Below are positions 1 through 7,409 of a stretch of DNA of 28,849 nt, piece after piece. Position numbers and translations under genes: made by a program. Numbering within the stretch: position 1 is the first letter of the stretch; the number at the start of each line of letters is the position of its first letter. Source of the stretch: JAZDEY01 sp043808325 [NCBI: Candidatus Eiseniibacteriota bacterium] (GTDB lineage Bacteria; Arandabacterota; Arandabacteria; Arandabacterales); NCBI GenBank assembly GCA_043808325.1, contig JAZDEY010000057.1, positions 1-28,849 on the forward strand, in the 5' to 3' direction. The notes under the pieces were generated by a model. It was not told the DNA's origin. It saw only the letters and a program-made list of their open reading frames with translations, and did not search any database.

Positions 1-1
1 A

Positions 2-139
2 TCACTCGTTGAAAAAATCCAGCTCTATATCGATAACTATAACCTCCATCCAAGACCTTTTGTCTGGACGGCAACTGCCGACTCAATCCTTCATAAGCTT
101 GAAAGACTTTGTCAACGTATTTCTGGGACACGACACTAG
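2..139 (+). mobile_element. IS630-family transposase, C-terminal fragment (runs off left edge)
   Basis: Frame 2 is open from the left edge to a TAG at 137-139 and gives about 45 residues. These include YIDNYN, then RPFVWTATADSIL, then a tail ending SGTRH. Spacing and residues match the C-terminal end of IS630-family (DDE) transposases, where a YN..PKPFVWT.TADEIL..I block precedes a final R.SGTGH-like tail. The catalytic core would lie outside the window, so it is unknown whether the element is intact. The 60 bases after the stop (140-199) should contain the right end of the element, but without the left end I cannot identify the terminal inverted repeat or target duplication. The fragment lies directly before the permease start at 200. 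Confidence 0.75.
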
Positions 140-199
140 GAGACGGTATCACGTGACCATTTGTGACCGCAGTGCGGTGTCAGAAGCGGGGACTGCAGC

Positions 200-1018
200 A
201 TGAGGCTCCTGAGGAAACTTCCCATCCACGTGCTTCTCATAATCGGCGCCTTTACCATGATCCTGCCGTTCTTCTGGATGGTTACGACTTCGCTTAAGAC
301 CCCGCAGGAGATCTTCAGGTTCCCGCCCACCTGGGTACCGGAGAAACCGATACTGGCCAATTACGTCCAGGCGTGGCGCGAAGTGCCCTTCCCGAGGTAT
401 TTCCTAAATACCATCTTCATCGCATTCTGCTGCCTGGTCGGGGACATCGTGACCGCCTGTCTTGCGGCCTATGCCTTTGCCAAGTTCGATTTTCCCGGCA
501 GAGAGCTGATCTTTATCTTCTTCCTGAGCATGATGATCGTCCCCGAGGCGGTCTACCTGGTGCCTTCCTTCATAATCCTTTCGGGGTTGGGCTGGGTCGA
601 CACCTATGCGGCTCTGATCGTCCCGTGGCTTGCCCAGATCTTTAGCATCTTCCTCTTAAGGCAGCAGTTCCGGACGATCCCGAATGATTTCTATGACGCG
701 GCGGTGATCGATGGGTGCAGCCGCATGGGCTTCCTGTGGCGGGTGCTGGTTCCGCTGTCGAGGCCCACGATCATAACGATCGGGCTGTTCTCAGTCCTGG
801 GTTCGTGGAACAGCTTCATCTGGCCTTTGATCATGACCAACAGCGACAAACTGAGGCCGATTCAGGTGGGACTGTCTTACTTCGCGCAGGAGCAGGCTAC
901 CGAGCACGGGCTGATGATGGCGGCGGCGACCTTCTGCATCACCCCGGTTATCATAATCTATTTCATTGCCCAGAAGCAGGTGATCGAAAGCTATGCCAAG
1001 AGCGGTCTCAAAGGATAA
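200..1018 (+). CDS. ABC sugar transporter permease, MalG/UgpE type
   Basis: This 272-residue protein is an inner-membrane subunit of a carbohydrate ABC importer (binding-protein-dependent, MalG/UgpE/AraQ-like). It has about six hydrophobic segments, near residues 12-32, 70-92, 104-127, 135-157, 188-208 and 242-262. The cytoplasmic EAA loop that docks on the ATPase is clear at about residues 164-188 (DAAVIDGCSRMGF...PLSRP). Length is normal for the family. The ATG at 200 is chosen because the hydrophobic N-terminus follows at once; the ribosome binding site is weak (GCGGGG near 185-190). The partner MalF-type permease expected just upstream is absent: an IS630-type transposase end occupies that place. 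The solute-binding protein follows on the same strand. The substrate cannot be told from sequence. Confidence 0.9.
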   Translation: MRLLRKLPIHVLLIIGAFTMILPFFWMVTTSLKTPQEIFRFPPTWVPEKPILANYVQAWREVPFPRYFLNTIFIAFCCLVGDIVTACLAAYAFAKFDFPGRELIFIFFLSMMIVPEAVYLVPSFIILSGLGWVDTYAALIVPWLAQIFSIFLLRQQFRTIPNDFYDAAVIDGCSRMGFLWRVLVPLSRPTIITIGLFSVLGSWNSFIWPLIMTNSDKLRPIQVGLSYFAQEQATEHGLMMAAATFCITPVIIIYFIAQKQVIESYAKSGLKG

Positions 1019-2510
1019 GCCTGCCGGCCAGCGACGGGCTACGCGAGCGCCTCGCGGGCCTGGTCTCCGGCTCAATACTACATTCGCCTCCGATCCAGGC
1101 CACGCTTCGGCTTCTCTCAATGTGCCGAGCCGACGGAATGCCCGGAGGGCATGTAGTTCTAACCGAAGGGCATCCGGCGGCGAAGCACTCAAGCCCTGGC
1201 GCCCGGTGCTGGTGGTCCTGGCGTGCTTGGTGCTGGCGCTGGTAGCTTGTTCCCCTCACCCGAGTGACGGCAAGGCGGTCAGAGTAACCTTCTGGCACGC
1301 GATGGGCGGCCCCCTGGGGCGCGTGCTCGAGGTCTTGGTCAAGGAATTCAATGCGACCCACCCCGACATCGAGGTGGTGTCAGTCTCGATGGGAACCTAT
1401 AATGCCCTGAGCCAGAAGATAATGGCCGCAGTCGCGGCGGGGAAGCCCCCCGTGATCGCCCAGGCCTATGAGAATTGGACCGTGGAGCTGATCATTAGCA
1501 AGAGCATCGTTCCCGTCCAGAAATTCATCGATGGGCCGAGCGGCCTGAGCCCCGAGAGTTTCGCCGACATCCTGCCGGTCTTTGTCGAGAACAACAAGTG
1601 GGACAATGTGATTTGGTCCTTCCCGTTCAACAAGAGCGTGCGGGCCCTCTACTATAATAAGAAGCTCTTTGCGGAGTCCGGGCTCGACCCCGAGCGCCCC
1701 CCTGCGACCTGGGACGACTATCTCAATTACGCCCGCAAGATCACACGCGACCTGAACGGCGACGGCCGCCCCGACATCTGGGGCACCGCGGGCCAGATAA
1801 ATGCCTGGACCTTCGGCAATCTGCTGCTCGAAAACGGCGGGAGGTTTCTCGATCCCAAGACCGATCTTGTCGCCTTCAATGGCCCGGAGGGAATCGGCGC
1901 GCTCAAGTTCATGAAGAAGCTCCTGGCCGACAGCGTGGGCTTCATCGCCTCCGGCTTCGAGTACCAGAACGATTTCCTGGCCGGCAAGGTGGGAATGATC
2001 GAGGGCTCGACCGTGTCAATCGCCTTCATGGCGGGCAAGTACAATTTCCCGCTGGGAGTTGCACCTGTGCCGGCCGGCAAGGTCAAGGGTATGACCATCG
2101 CGGGCACCAACGTCGTTATCTTCGCCAAAGCGAAGCCCGTGGAGCAGGAAGCCGCGTGGCAGTTCATAAAGTGGTTTACGGATACCGAGCAGACCGCGAA
2201 ATGGGCCGCGGGCACCTACTACGTGCCGGTCCGGCGAAGCGCCCTGGAGACCGATATCCTCAGGCAAAGGTTCGACCAGTACCCCGGCTTGAGAGAGACC
2301 TTCGGTCAGCTCGATTACGCGAGTTTCGAGCCGAAGATCGCCGGCTGGTATGCCGGCAGGAGATATCTTGACGAACGCGCGATTGAGGTGGTCCTCAAGG
2401 GGAACTCGGATGTGGCCACGGCGCTTGACAAAGCGGCCGCGCGTGCCAACGCGGAGATCCATAGACTTAAGAGGCTTCAGGAGAAGCTGGGACTCAGTTC
2501 CGGCAGTTGA
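993..2510 (+). CDS. ABC sugar-binding lipoprotein (extracellular solute-binding family 1)
   Basis: This is the extracytoplasmic binding protein of a UgpB/MalE-like sugar importer. A lipoprotein signal is clear: a hydrophobic stretch at residues 71-85 ends in the lipobox LVAC (Cys86). The mature part reads FWHAMGG, then YYNKKLFAESGLD..PP.TWDD, a hallmark of the family, and ends near residue 505. The start is uncertain. ATG 993 overlaps the permease by 26 bases and is the only in-frame ATG upstream of the signal peptide. GTG 1122 is an alternative. Neither has a good ribosome binding site, and residues 9-64 are Arg-rich and do not look like real protein. The natural start may have lain near 1188 and been lost when the unusual spacer formed. 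It probably works with the permease at 200-1018; no ATPase is visible here. Confidence 0.85.
   Translation: MPRAVSKDKPAGQRRATRAPRGPGLRLNTTFASDPGHASASLNVPSRRNARRACSSNRRASGGEALKPWRPVLVVLACLVLALVACSPHPSDGKAVRVTFWHAMGGPLGRVLEVLVKEFNATHPDIEVVSVSMGTYNALSQKIMAAVAAGKPPVIAQAYENWTVELIISKSIVPVQKFIDGPSGLSPESFADILPVFVENNKWDNVIWSFPFNKSVRALYYNKKLFAESGLDPERPPATWDDYLNYARKITRDLNGDGRPDIWGTAGQINAWTFGNLLLENGGRFLDPKTDLVAFNGPEGIGALKFMKKLLADSVGFIASGFEYQNDFLAGKVGMIEGSTVSIAFMAGKYNFPLGVAPVPAGKVKGMTIAGTNVVIFAKAKPVEQEAAWQFIKWFTDTEQTAKWAAGTYYVPVRRSALETDILRQRFDQYPGLRETFGQLDYASFEPKIAGWYAGRRYLDERAIEVVLKGNSDVATALDKAAARANAEIHRLKRLQEKLGLSSGS
1019..1190 (+). other. Unusual spacer between permease stop and lipoprotein signal peptide
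   Basis: About 170 bases separate the permease stop from the first convincing signal-peptide codons of the binding protein. The stretch holds a perfect 6-bp hairpin, ATGCCC-gga-GGGCAT (1138-1152), and a second GGGCAT at 1168-1173. Translated in the frame of the next gene it is Arg-rich and unlike a signal peptide. It could be an inserted repeat element or a degraded leader. No copy is recognised elsewhere in the window. Confidence 0.35.
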
Positions 2511-2535
2511 CCTTGGGGGAGCGTTCTGTTAGTAT
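2507..2535 (+). promoter_or_regulatory. Sigma70-like promoter of the 2566-12944 gene run
   Basis: TTGACC (2507-2512) and TAGTAT (2530-2535) are separated by exactly 17 bases. Transcription would begin near 2542, giving a leader of about 25 bases before the TTG start at 2566. The -35 overlaps the stop codon of the upstream binding protein. Confidence 0.55.
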
Positions 2536-2565
2536 ACATGAGCTCAACATTTCAGGGGTTAGGCC

Positions 2566-3609
2566 TTGAGGAATAATCCAGCAATCCTTATTACTATCGT
2601 GGTTTTGTTGTCGCTCGGTGCGGGCCGGCTCCACGCCACGACGATCTGCGAGGTCCAGGCCTACGATCCCGGCACCGGCTTTTCTCCGTTTAACGGCCAG
2701 ACCGTGACCCTCAAAGGCATTGTCACCGTCCCCGTCGGGGTCTTCCAGCCCACCGCGACCTCGATCTACATCCGGGGATTGGGCGGTGACGACTGCGGGA
2801 TCAATGTCTATTCCAGTACGCGCGTTGAGGACATCGGGCTTGGGGACACAGTTACCGTGACGGGCACGGCGATGGAGTACGTCTCGACTGCCGGCAACGG
2901 TGCTACCACCGAGATAACTTTTTCCGCGGCTTCAGCGGTCACCGTACGAAGGGGCAATGCCATTCCCGAACCCGTCGAGATGTCAACCGGCCAGGTCGGG
3001 CAGGAGAGTAATGAAGGCAAGTTCGTGAGGATCACGGGCAATCTGGCGAGCGGCGTCCTGGGCAGGAGCTTCATCGTCGACGACGGCACCGGTGAGCTTG
3101 AGGTCTTCGATCTAGGCCGGACCTTCACCGCCGATTCGACCTGGAGGGGCCTCACGTTTGGGGACCAGGTCACCGTAACGGGCATCGTGTCCCAGTCGGA
3201 TCCCGACATTCCTTTTCTGAGCGACTACAGTCTGATCCCGAGGAGTCCGCGCTTCGGCGATGTCACGACTCCGCTTTGCATTCCGGGGGGAAGTGCCGGG
3301 GCGGCGCTGAGCCTAAGCGGCAGCGTCTTTAGCCCGCTGGATGGAGAGAAAATAACGATAATCTACAATAGCCCCCATGGCACCAGGATGAGACTCAGGA
3401 TCTATGATGTCTACGGCCGCTGTGTGGCCAATCTCGATGACCGGATCTCGGTCTGCGGCGAGTCTCAGATCGCCTGGGATGGAAGGAACGAGGTCCTGGA
3501 GGAACTGCCGGCAGGGCTCTATCACGTAGTGGTGACCGCTGTCAACGCGGGGACCGGCCAAGAGACTCAGGAGACCGTGCCTGTGGTGATAGGAAGAAGG
3601 CTTAGATGA
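2566..3609 (+). CDS. Secreted OB-fold protein with FlgD-like C-terminal domain
   Basis: This 347-residue exported protein starts at TTG 2566, with an AGGGG ribosome binding site about 8 bases upstream. The signal peptide is at residues 1-24 (ending LHA). A YhcR/ExeM-type OB-fold module (about 26-225) carries the SP-x-NG-x-x-VT-x-x-G signature and a second-half motif NEGKFVRI. A FlgD/type IX-like immunoglobulin domain follows (about 245-347) with the YDVYGR...AWDGRN...LPAGLY pattern. OB modules of this kind occur in extracellular nucleases, but no nuclease domain is present. The gene resembles the last third of the next gene, with which it overlaps by four bases (ATGA), so the two probably arose by duplication. 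Likely role: surface or secreted binding protein; ligand unknown. Confidence 0.82.
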   Translation: MRNNPAILITIVVLLSLGAGRLHATTICEVQAYDPGTGFSPFNGQTVTLKGIVTVPVGVFQPTATSIYIRGLGGDDCGINVYSSTRVEDIGLGDTVTVTGTAMEYVSTAGNGATTEITFSAASAVTVRRGNAIPEPVEMSTGQVGQESNEGKFVRITGNLASGVLGRSFIVDDGTGELEVFDLGRTFTADSTWRGLTFGDQVTVTGIVSQSDPDIPFLSDYSLIPRSPRFGDVTTPLCIPGGSAGAALSLSGSVFSPLDGEKITIIYNSPHGTRMRLRIYDVYGRCVANLDDRISVCGESQIAWDGRNEVLEELPAGLYHVVVTAVNAGTGQETQETVPVVIGRRLR

Positions 3610-6509
3610 AACGGGGACTGTGGCTCCTCGGATTGATCGTACTGGTGGCGGCATCTTCCCACGCAGACGTGGTGCCCATCGCTGATGTCAAGACGATCTA
3701 TCCCAACGGCGACGGTGTGTCGAACGGCAAACAGGTCACCGTGAGCGGCGTCGTAACGGTCAGAAGCGACATCTTCAGCAAGACCGATCTTGATGTCTAC
3801 ATCCAGGATGCGACTGCCGGCATCAATGTCACCAAGAAGAATGCCGGATTCTTCAAGCTAAGACTTGGCGATAGCATAGTCGTGACCGGCACGGTCGATC
3901 AAGGTGGTGCGCCTCCATCCAAGGGGACCACCAAGATCTTCGTGGCCGATCTTAAGGACATTTCGATAGTGGGCAGGGGCACGGTGCCCGAGCCCGCAAT
4001 CCTTGATGCCGCGAGGCTCAACCGGGATGGCCAGCCTCCGCTTGAGCTCTATGAGGGCAGGCTCGTAAGGGTTGAGCACGTGACCATGAATCCTCTCGAC
4101 TGGCCGCCGGCCGGCATCGATAAGCTGATTACCTGCGAAGATCCTACCGGAAGCCTCAAACTCAGAATAGATCGTGATACCGATATCGGCGGCACCCAAC
4201 CGCCGCGTCAGCCCTTTATTGCCATAGGTGTGGTCGTACAGGATGACCAGACCGCACCAACGCTTTCCAACTACGTGGTGTGGCCCGGCGCCAAGCAGTC
4301 GGACTTTCTGGCCATGGGCAATGGCAGCGGCGTTGCCCGGCTTGACCCGGTTGTGGTCGACAATAGTGTCGGGTCTTTTGATCTTGCGGTCACCCTGACC
4401 GGCAATGGCACCGATACGATTACGGCGTTTTCGGTGGACCTGCCCGTCTCCGATGGCTGGGGATGGCCAAGCCCCGGGGTGGAGCTCGCCGGGCCCGGGC
4501 TTACCGGCGCCACGTATGAGATCGGGTCCGCCGGTGTCACGGTGTCGGGCGCATCGATCCTGGACGACCGGGCTACCTATGGCACGGTCACTCTCAAGAG
4601 GATCTCTCCACCCGCTACGCTCGTTTCATCATCGGTCGTGGTCAAGACCTCGGTGGACGGGACCTCCTTGGTCGATATCGCTGTTCAGCCATCCTTGAGA
4701 AGTGTTCGTCCCAAGCCCCTTGTCGTAATCAACGAGGTCTACCCCAACGACGGGGCGGCCGCCAAGAGCGACGCCTTTATCGAACTTCATAATCGCGGCG
4801 CCTCGACGGCCTATCTTCAGGACTTCGTGCTGTGCGAATCGAGACCGGTCCCCTATTGCGACGTCGAAGTACGCTGTACCTTCACATCGGCGGATACCAT
4901 ACCTGCGGGCGGCTACTTCGTAGTCGCCGAGGCAAGCCTGGGCCTGGCTCAGCGCTTCGGGGTTCAGCCCAATCGCCAGGCTGCCATCAATCTGCTCGGT
5001 AAAGTAACCGGTGACGGCGGCATCTGTGACGGCGAGGAGACCTACGAGGCCATATCGCTTTGGCGTGATGGTTCCCTCTCCGATCTTGTCGACTACGTGG
5101 AGTACCGCAACGCGATCGGCTGTTCGACGGACATGTGCGGGGACTTCGGCGCCGCCGGCGATGCTCTGCCGTGCATACCGCCCGTGGGATACGCGATCAC
5201 GAGCAGGGAATGGTCCGCGTGCTGTCCTTACGAGGCCCTGAGCGCTGCCCCGACGCCGGGGGCCGAGAATCGCCAGGTTTATCTCAATCCGACAATCCTC
5301 AAGGTCTCATCATACAGTCAGAATATCGTGGAAGTCTTCTTCAGTGAACCGATCGATCCGCGTACAATCGCCGAGAAGTCGAACTTCCGTTTGAACGGCG
5401 AGGAGGCCATTGCCGTGTACGCCTCGCTTTCGGGCGACAAGGCCCTCTTTCTTTTTGAGGATTCCCCCCTGGGCTCCAGCGCAGCCTTGGAGCTCACGGG
5501 CCTCGCGAGTTGGGCCGATATGGCGATGCGGGATACGGTCTACAGCCTCACGGTCACCCTGAATCCGTGTACCAAGGTTTGTGACATTCAGGCCTTCGAC
5601 ACCAACGGCTACTCGCCCCTGAACGGCAAGAGCGTGACCATGTTCGGCTTCATCACGGTGCCGCCGGGCGTTTTTCAACCCCAATACCAATCCATATACG
5701 TCCAGGGTCTCGACGGGTGCGGGACCAACGTGTTTTCCTATTCCGTCTCGTCTCCGCGCCCCCGGCTGGGCGACTTCGTCTCGGTGAGCGGTGAGGTTAC
5801 GGAGTACATATCGTCCAAGGCGGGGAGCACCACCGAAATCTCAATGAGCTCGCAGAACAACCTGACGATTTATTCAAGAGGCTACCCCGAGCCTGAGGCG
5901 CTTGTGCTCTCGACGGGCAACGTCAGCCGGGAGCAGTACGAGGGGAGGTTGGTCCAGGCCGAAGGCGCGGTGGTGACCGCCTCGGACTTCAGCTTCTACA
6001 TCGATGACGGCTCCGGCGGCATCCAGGTCTACCAGAACTATCTGCCCATCGATTTCACCAGATTCCACCAGGGGATGGATGTCCGAGTAAAGGGAGTGAT
6101 ACTCCAATACGACTACACGCTCCCCTTCCTCGAAGGCTACGAGCTGGTGCCGCGCTACGATAGCGATATCGAGATAGTCACCGACGCATTTCCAGGCAAG
6201 GCAAGCCTGGATGTCGAAGCGCGGGTCTTCTGCCCGTCATGCGGGGAAGAGAGCTTCCCGATAAAGTTCGGTGCGCCGCCCCAGAGCCTCGTGACTCTGA
6301 GGCTCTTCGACAGTGCGGGGCGGCTTGTCTCAACCCTTTATAGCGGCCTGAGCCTCGGTGAGCGCGAGATCGCGTGGTCGGGCAGGGATGCCGACGGCAA
6401 ACCTCTGCCCGCAGGGCTTTATGTTTGCCATGTAGAGGCCGTCGAGGCGGTCTCGAGCGCCGAGAGTCGAGCGAGCGCGCCGATTGTGATTGGCACCCAT
6501 CTTAAGTAG
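3606..6509 (+). CDS. Large secreted lamin-tail/OB-fold protein with FlgD-like C-terminus
   Basis: This is a 967-residue exported multidomain protein. Order: signal peptide 1-20; OB-fold module 1 about 22-236 (YEGRLVRV at about 149-156); an unassigned beta-rich domain about 240-370; lamin-tail domain about 372-550 (VVINEVYPNDG...FIELHNRG); a SbsA/Big-like domain about 560-650 (VFFSEPID); OB module 2 about 656-860 (YEGRLVQA); and a FlgD-like domain about 866-967 (FDSAGR...LPAGLY). Lamin-tail plus OB is the non-catalytic part of ExeM-type extracellular nucleases, but no endonuclease/exonuclease/phosphatase domain is visible. The ATG at 3606 overlaps the upstream stop, indicating translational coupling. 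OB module 1 resembles the module in the PHP protein at 26708; module 2 resembles the neighbour at 2566. Function is inferred to be surface binding. Confidence 0.85.
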   Translation: MKRGLWLLGLIVLVAASSHADVVPIADVKTIYPNGDGVSNGKQVTVSGVVTVRSDIFSKTDLDVYIQDATAGINVTKKNAGFFKLRLGDSIVVTGTVDQGGAPPSKGTTKIFVADLKDISIVGRGTVPEPAILDAARLNRDGQPPLELYEGRLVRVEHVTMNPLDWPPAGIDKLITCEDPTGSLKLRIDRDTDIGGTQPPRQPFIAIGVVVQDDQTAPTLSNYVVWPGAKQSDFLAMGNGSGVARLDPVVVDNSVGSFDLAVTLTGNGTDTITAFSVDLPVSDGWGWPSPGVELAGPGLTGATYEIGSAGVTVSGASILDDRATYGTVTLKRISPPATLVSSSVVVKTSVDGTSLVDIAVQPSLRSVRPKPLVVINEVYPNDGAAAKSDAFIELHNRGASTAYLQDFVLCESRPVPYCDVEVRCTFTSADTIPAGGYFVVAEASLGLAQRFGVQPNRQAAINLLGKVTGDGGICDGEETYEAISLWRDGSLSDLVDYVEYRNAIGCSTDMCGDFGAAGDALPCIPPVGYAITSREWSACCPYEALSAAPTPGAENRQVYLNPTILKVSSYSQNIVEVFFSEPIDPRTIAEKSNFRLNGEEAIAVYASLSGDKALFLFEDSPLGSSAALELTGLASWADMAMRDTVYSLTVTLNPCTKVCDIQAFDTNGYSPLNGKSVTMFGFITVPPGVFQPQYQSIYVQGLDGCGTNVFSYSVSSPRPRLGDFVSVSGEVTEYISSKAGSTTEISMSSQNNLTIYSRGYPEPEALVLSTGNVSREQYEGRLVQAEGAVVTASDFSFYIDDGSGGIQVYQNYLPIDFTRFHQGMDVRVKGVILQYDYTLPFLEGYELVPRYDSDIEIVTDAFPGKASLDVEARVFCPSCGEESFPIKFGAPPQSLVTLRLFDSAGRLVSTLYSGLSLGEREIAWSGRDADGKPLPAGLYVCHVEAVEAVSSAESRASAPIVIGTHLK

Positions 6510-6521
6510 GAGGAGACTGAA

Positions 6522-7409
6522 GTGCGGGTCAAGAGCTTTTCACTCTGGCTGATGATGCTGTGCCTGTGGGCAGGCTTAACACAGGCCTATGTCTTCGATG
6601 CGATAGACGTGAGCAGCAAGGCCCGGGGCATGGGTGGGGCGTGGGTCGCCGGCGCCGACGATGCCACAGCCATCTTCTATAATCCCGCGGCCATTCTCGT
6701 GGCCGACCGCGGCTGCGTGTCCGCATCCTACTTGAAGCCCAATTCCCAGAGCTATGAGGGGCTGACGTTTCTGGCCGTGGGCATGCCGATCAAGCAATCC
6801 CAGAGCCTGGCAGTCAGTTATCGGAAGTTCGGTGTCGAATACGGCGGTGAGAATCTCCTCGATGAATCGACCGTCAGCGTCGCCCATGGCTTGATGCTGA
6901 TGAGCGACATTCACTCATCCCTTGCCCTGGGATACTGTCTCAATATTTACAGCCTGGAATTCGGCCGCACGCAATACTTCGACCTGGGAAGGCAGACCGC
7001 CTACGGGCTGGACCTGGGTTTCATGGGTACGCTGCGGGACCGCACGCGAATCGGTTTCTTGCTTAAGAATATCAACGAGCCGTCGGTCGGGAAGGTGGTG
7101 GAGGAGCCGCTCCCCCAGTGGATAACTGCGGGTGTCGCCTACTCGCCCTATTATGGTGTTCTGACCGAGCTGGACGTACGGGCACTGAGGGGCGAGGATG
7201 CCGAAGTCCACATGGGCATGCAGTTTGCTCTGACCCAGTTCCTGGACATGAGATTCGGTTTCCAGACCGGGCCCAACTCCTTGACCGGCGGGTTCACGGT
7301 CAAGGTGGCGCCGGTCGAGCTGGATTACTCCTATTCCACGCACTCGGTGCTGCCGGGTACGCATCACATCTCGGTGCGCGGCTTCTTCCTGGGGAACAAG
7401 GTGCGATGA
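6522..7409 (+). CDS. PorV/UPF0164-like outer-membrane beta-barrel protein
   Basis: This 295-residue protein starts at GTG 6522 behind a strong AGGAGGAG ribosome binding site. The signal peptide is at residues 1-22 (ending TQA). The N-terminal motif ARGMGGAWVAGADD..A.FYNPAA (about 34-58) is characteristic of the PorV/PorQ/UPF0164 group of FadL-related barrels. The rest alternates short beta strands with polar turns. In Bacteroidota PorV is a type IX secretion component, and related proteins are general outer-membrane barrels. The nearby sorting-like C-terminal domains make a secretion role attractive, but this is inference. The gene sits 12 bases after the preceding stop and overlaps the next start by four bases. 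Confidence 0.8.
   Translation: MRVKSFSLWLMMLCLWAGLTQAYVFDAIDVSSKARGMGGAWVAGADDATAIFYNPAAILVADRGCVSASYLKPNSQSYEGLTFLAVGMPIKQSQSLAVSYRKFGVEYGGENLLDESTVSVAHGLMLMSDIHSSLALGYCLNIYSLEFGRTQYFDLGRQTAYGLDLGFMGTLRDRTRIGFLLKNINEPSVGKVVEEPLPQWITAGVAYSPYYGVLTELDVRALRGEDAEVHMGMQFALTQFLDMRFGFQTGPNSLTGGFTVKVAPVELDYSYSTHSVLPGTHHISVRGFFLGNKVR

Noticed and set aside
7118-7405. Upstream extension of the HhH-barrel frame
   Set aside because: This part overlaps the PorV-like gene in another frame and has no signal peptide. The start at 7406 gives a clean signal peptide and an ATGA overlap.
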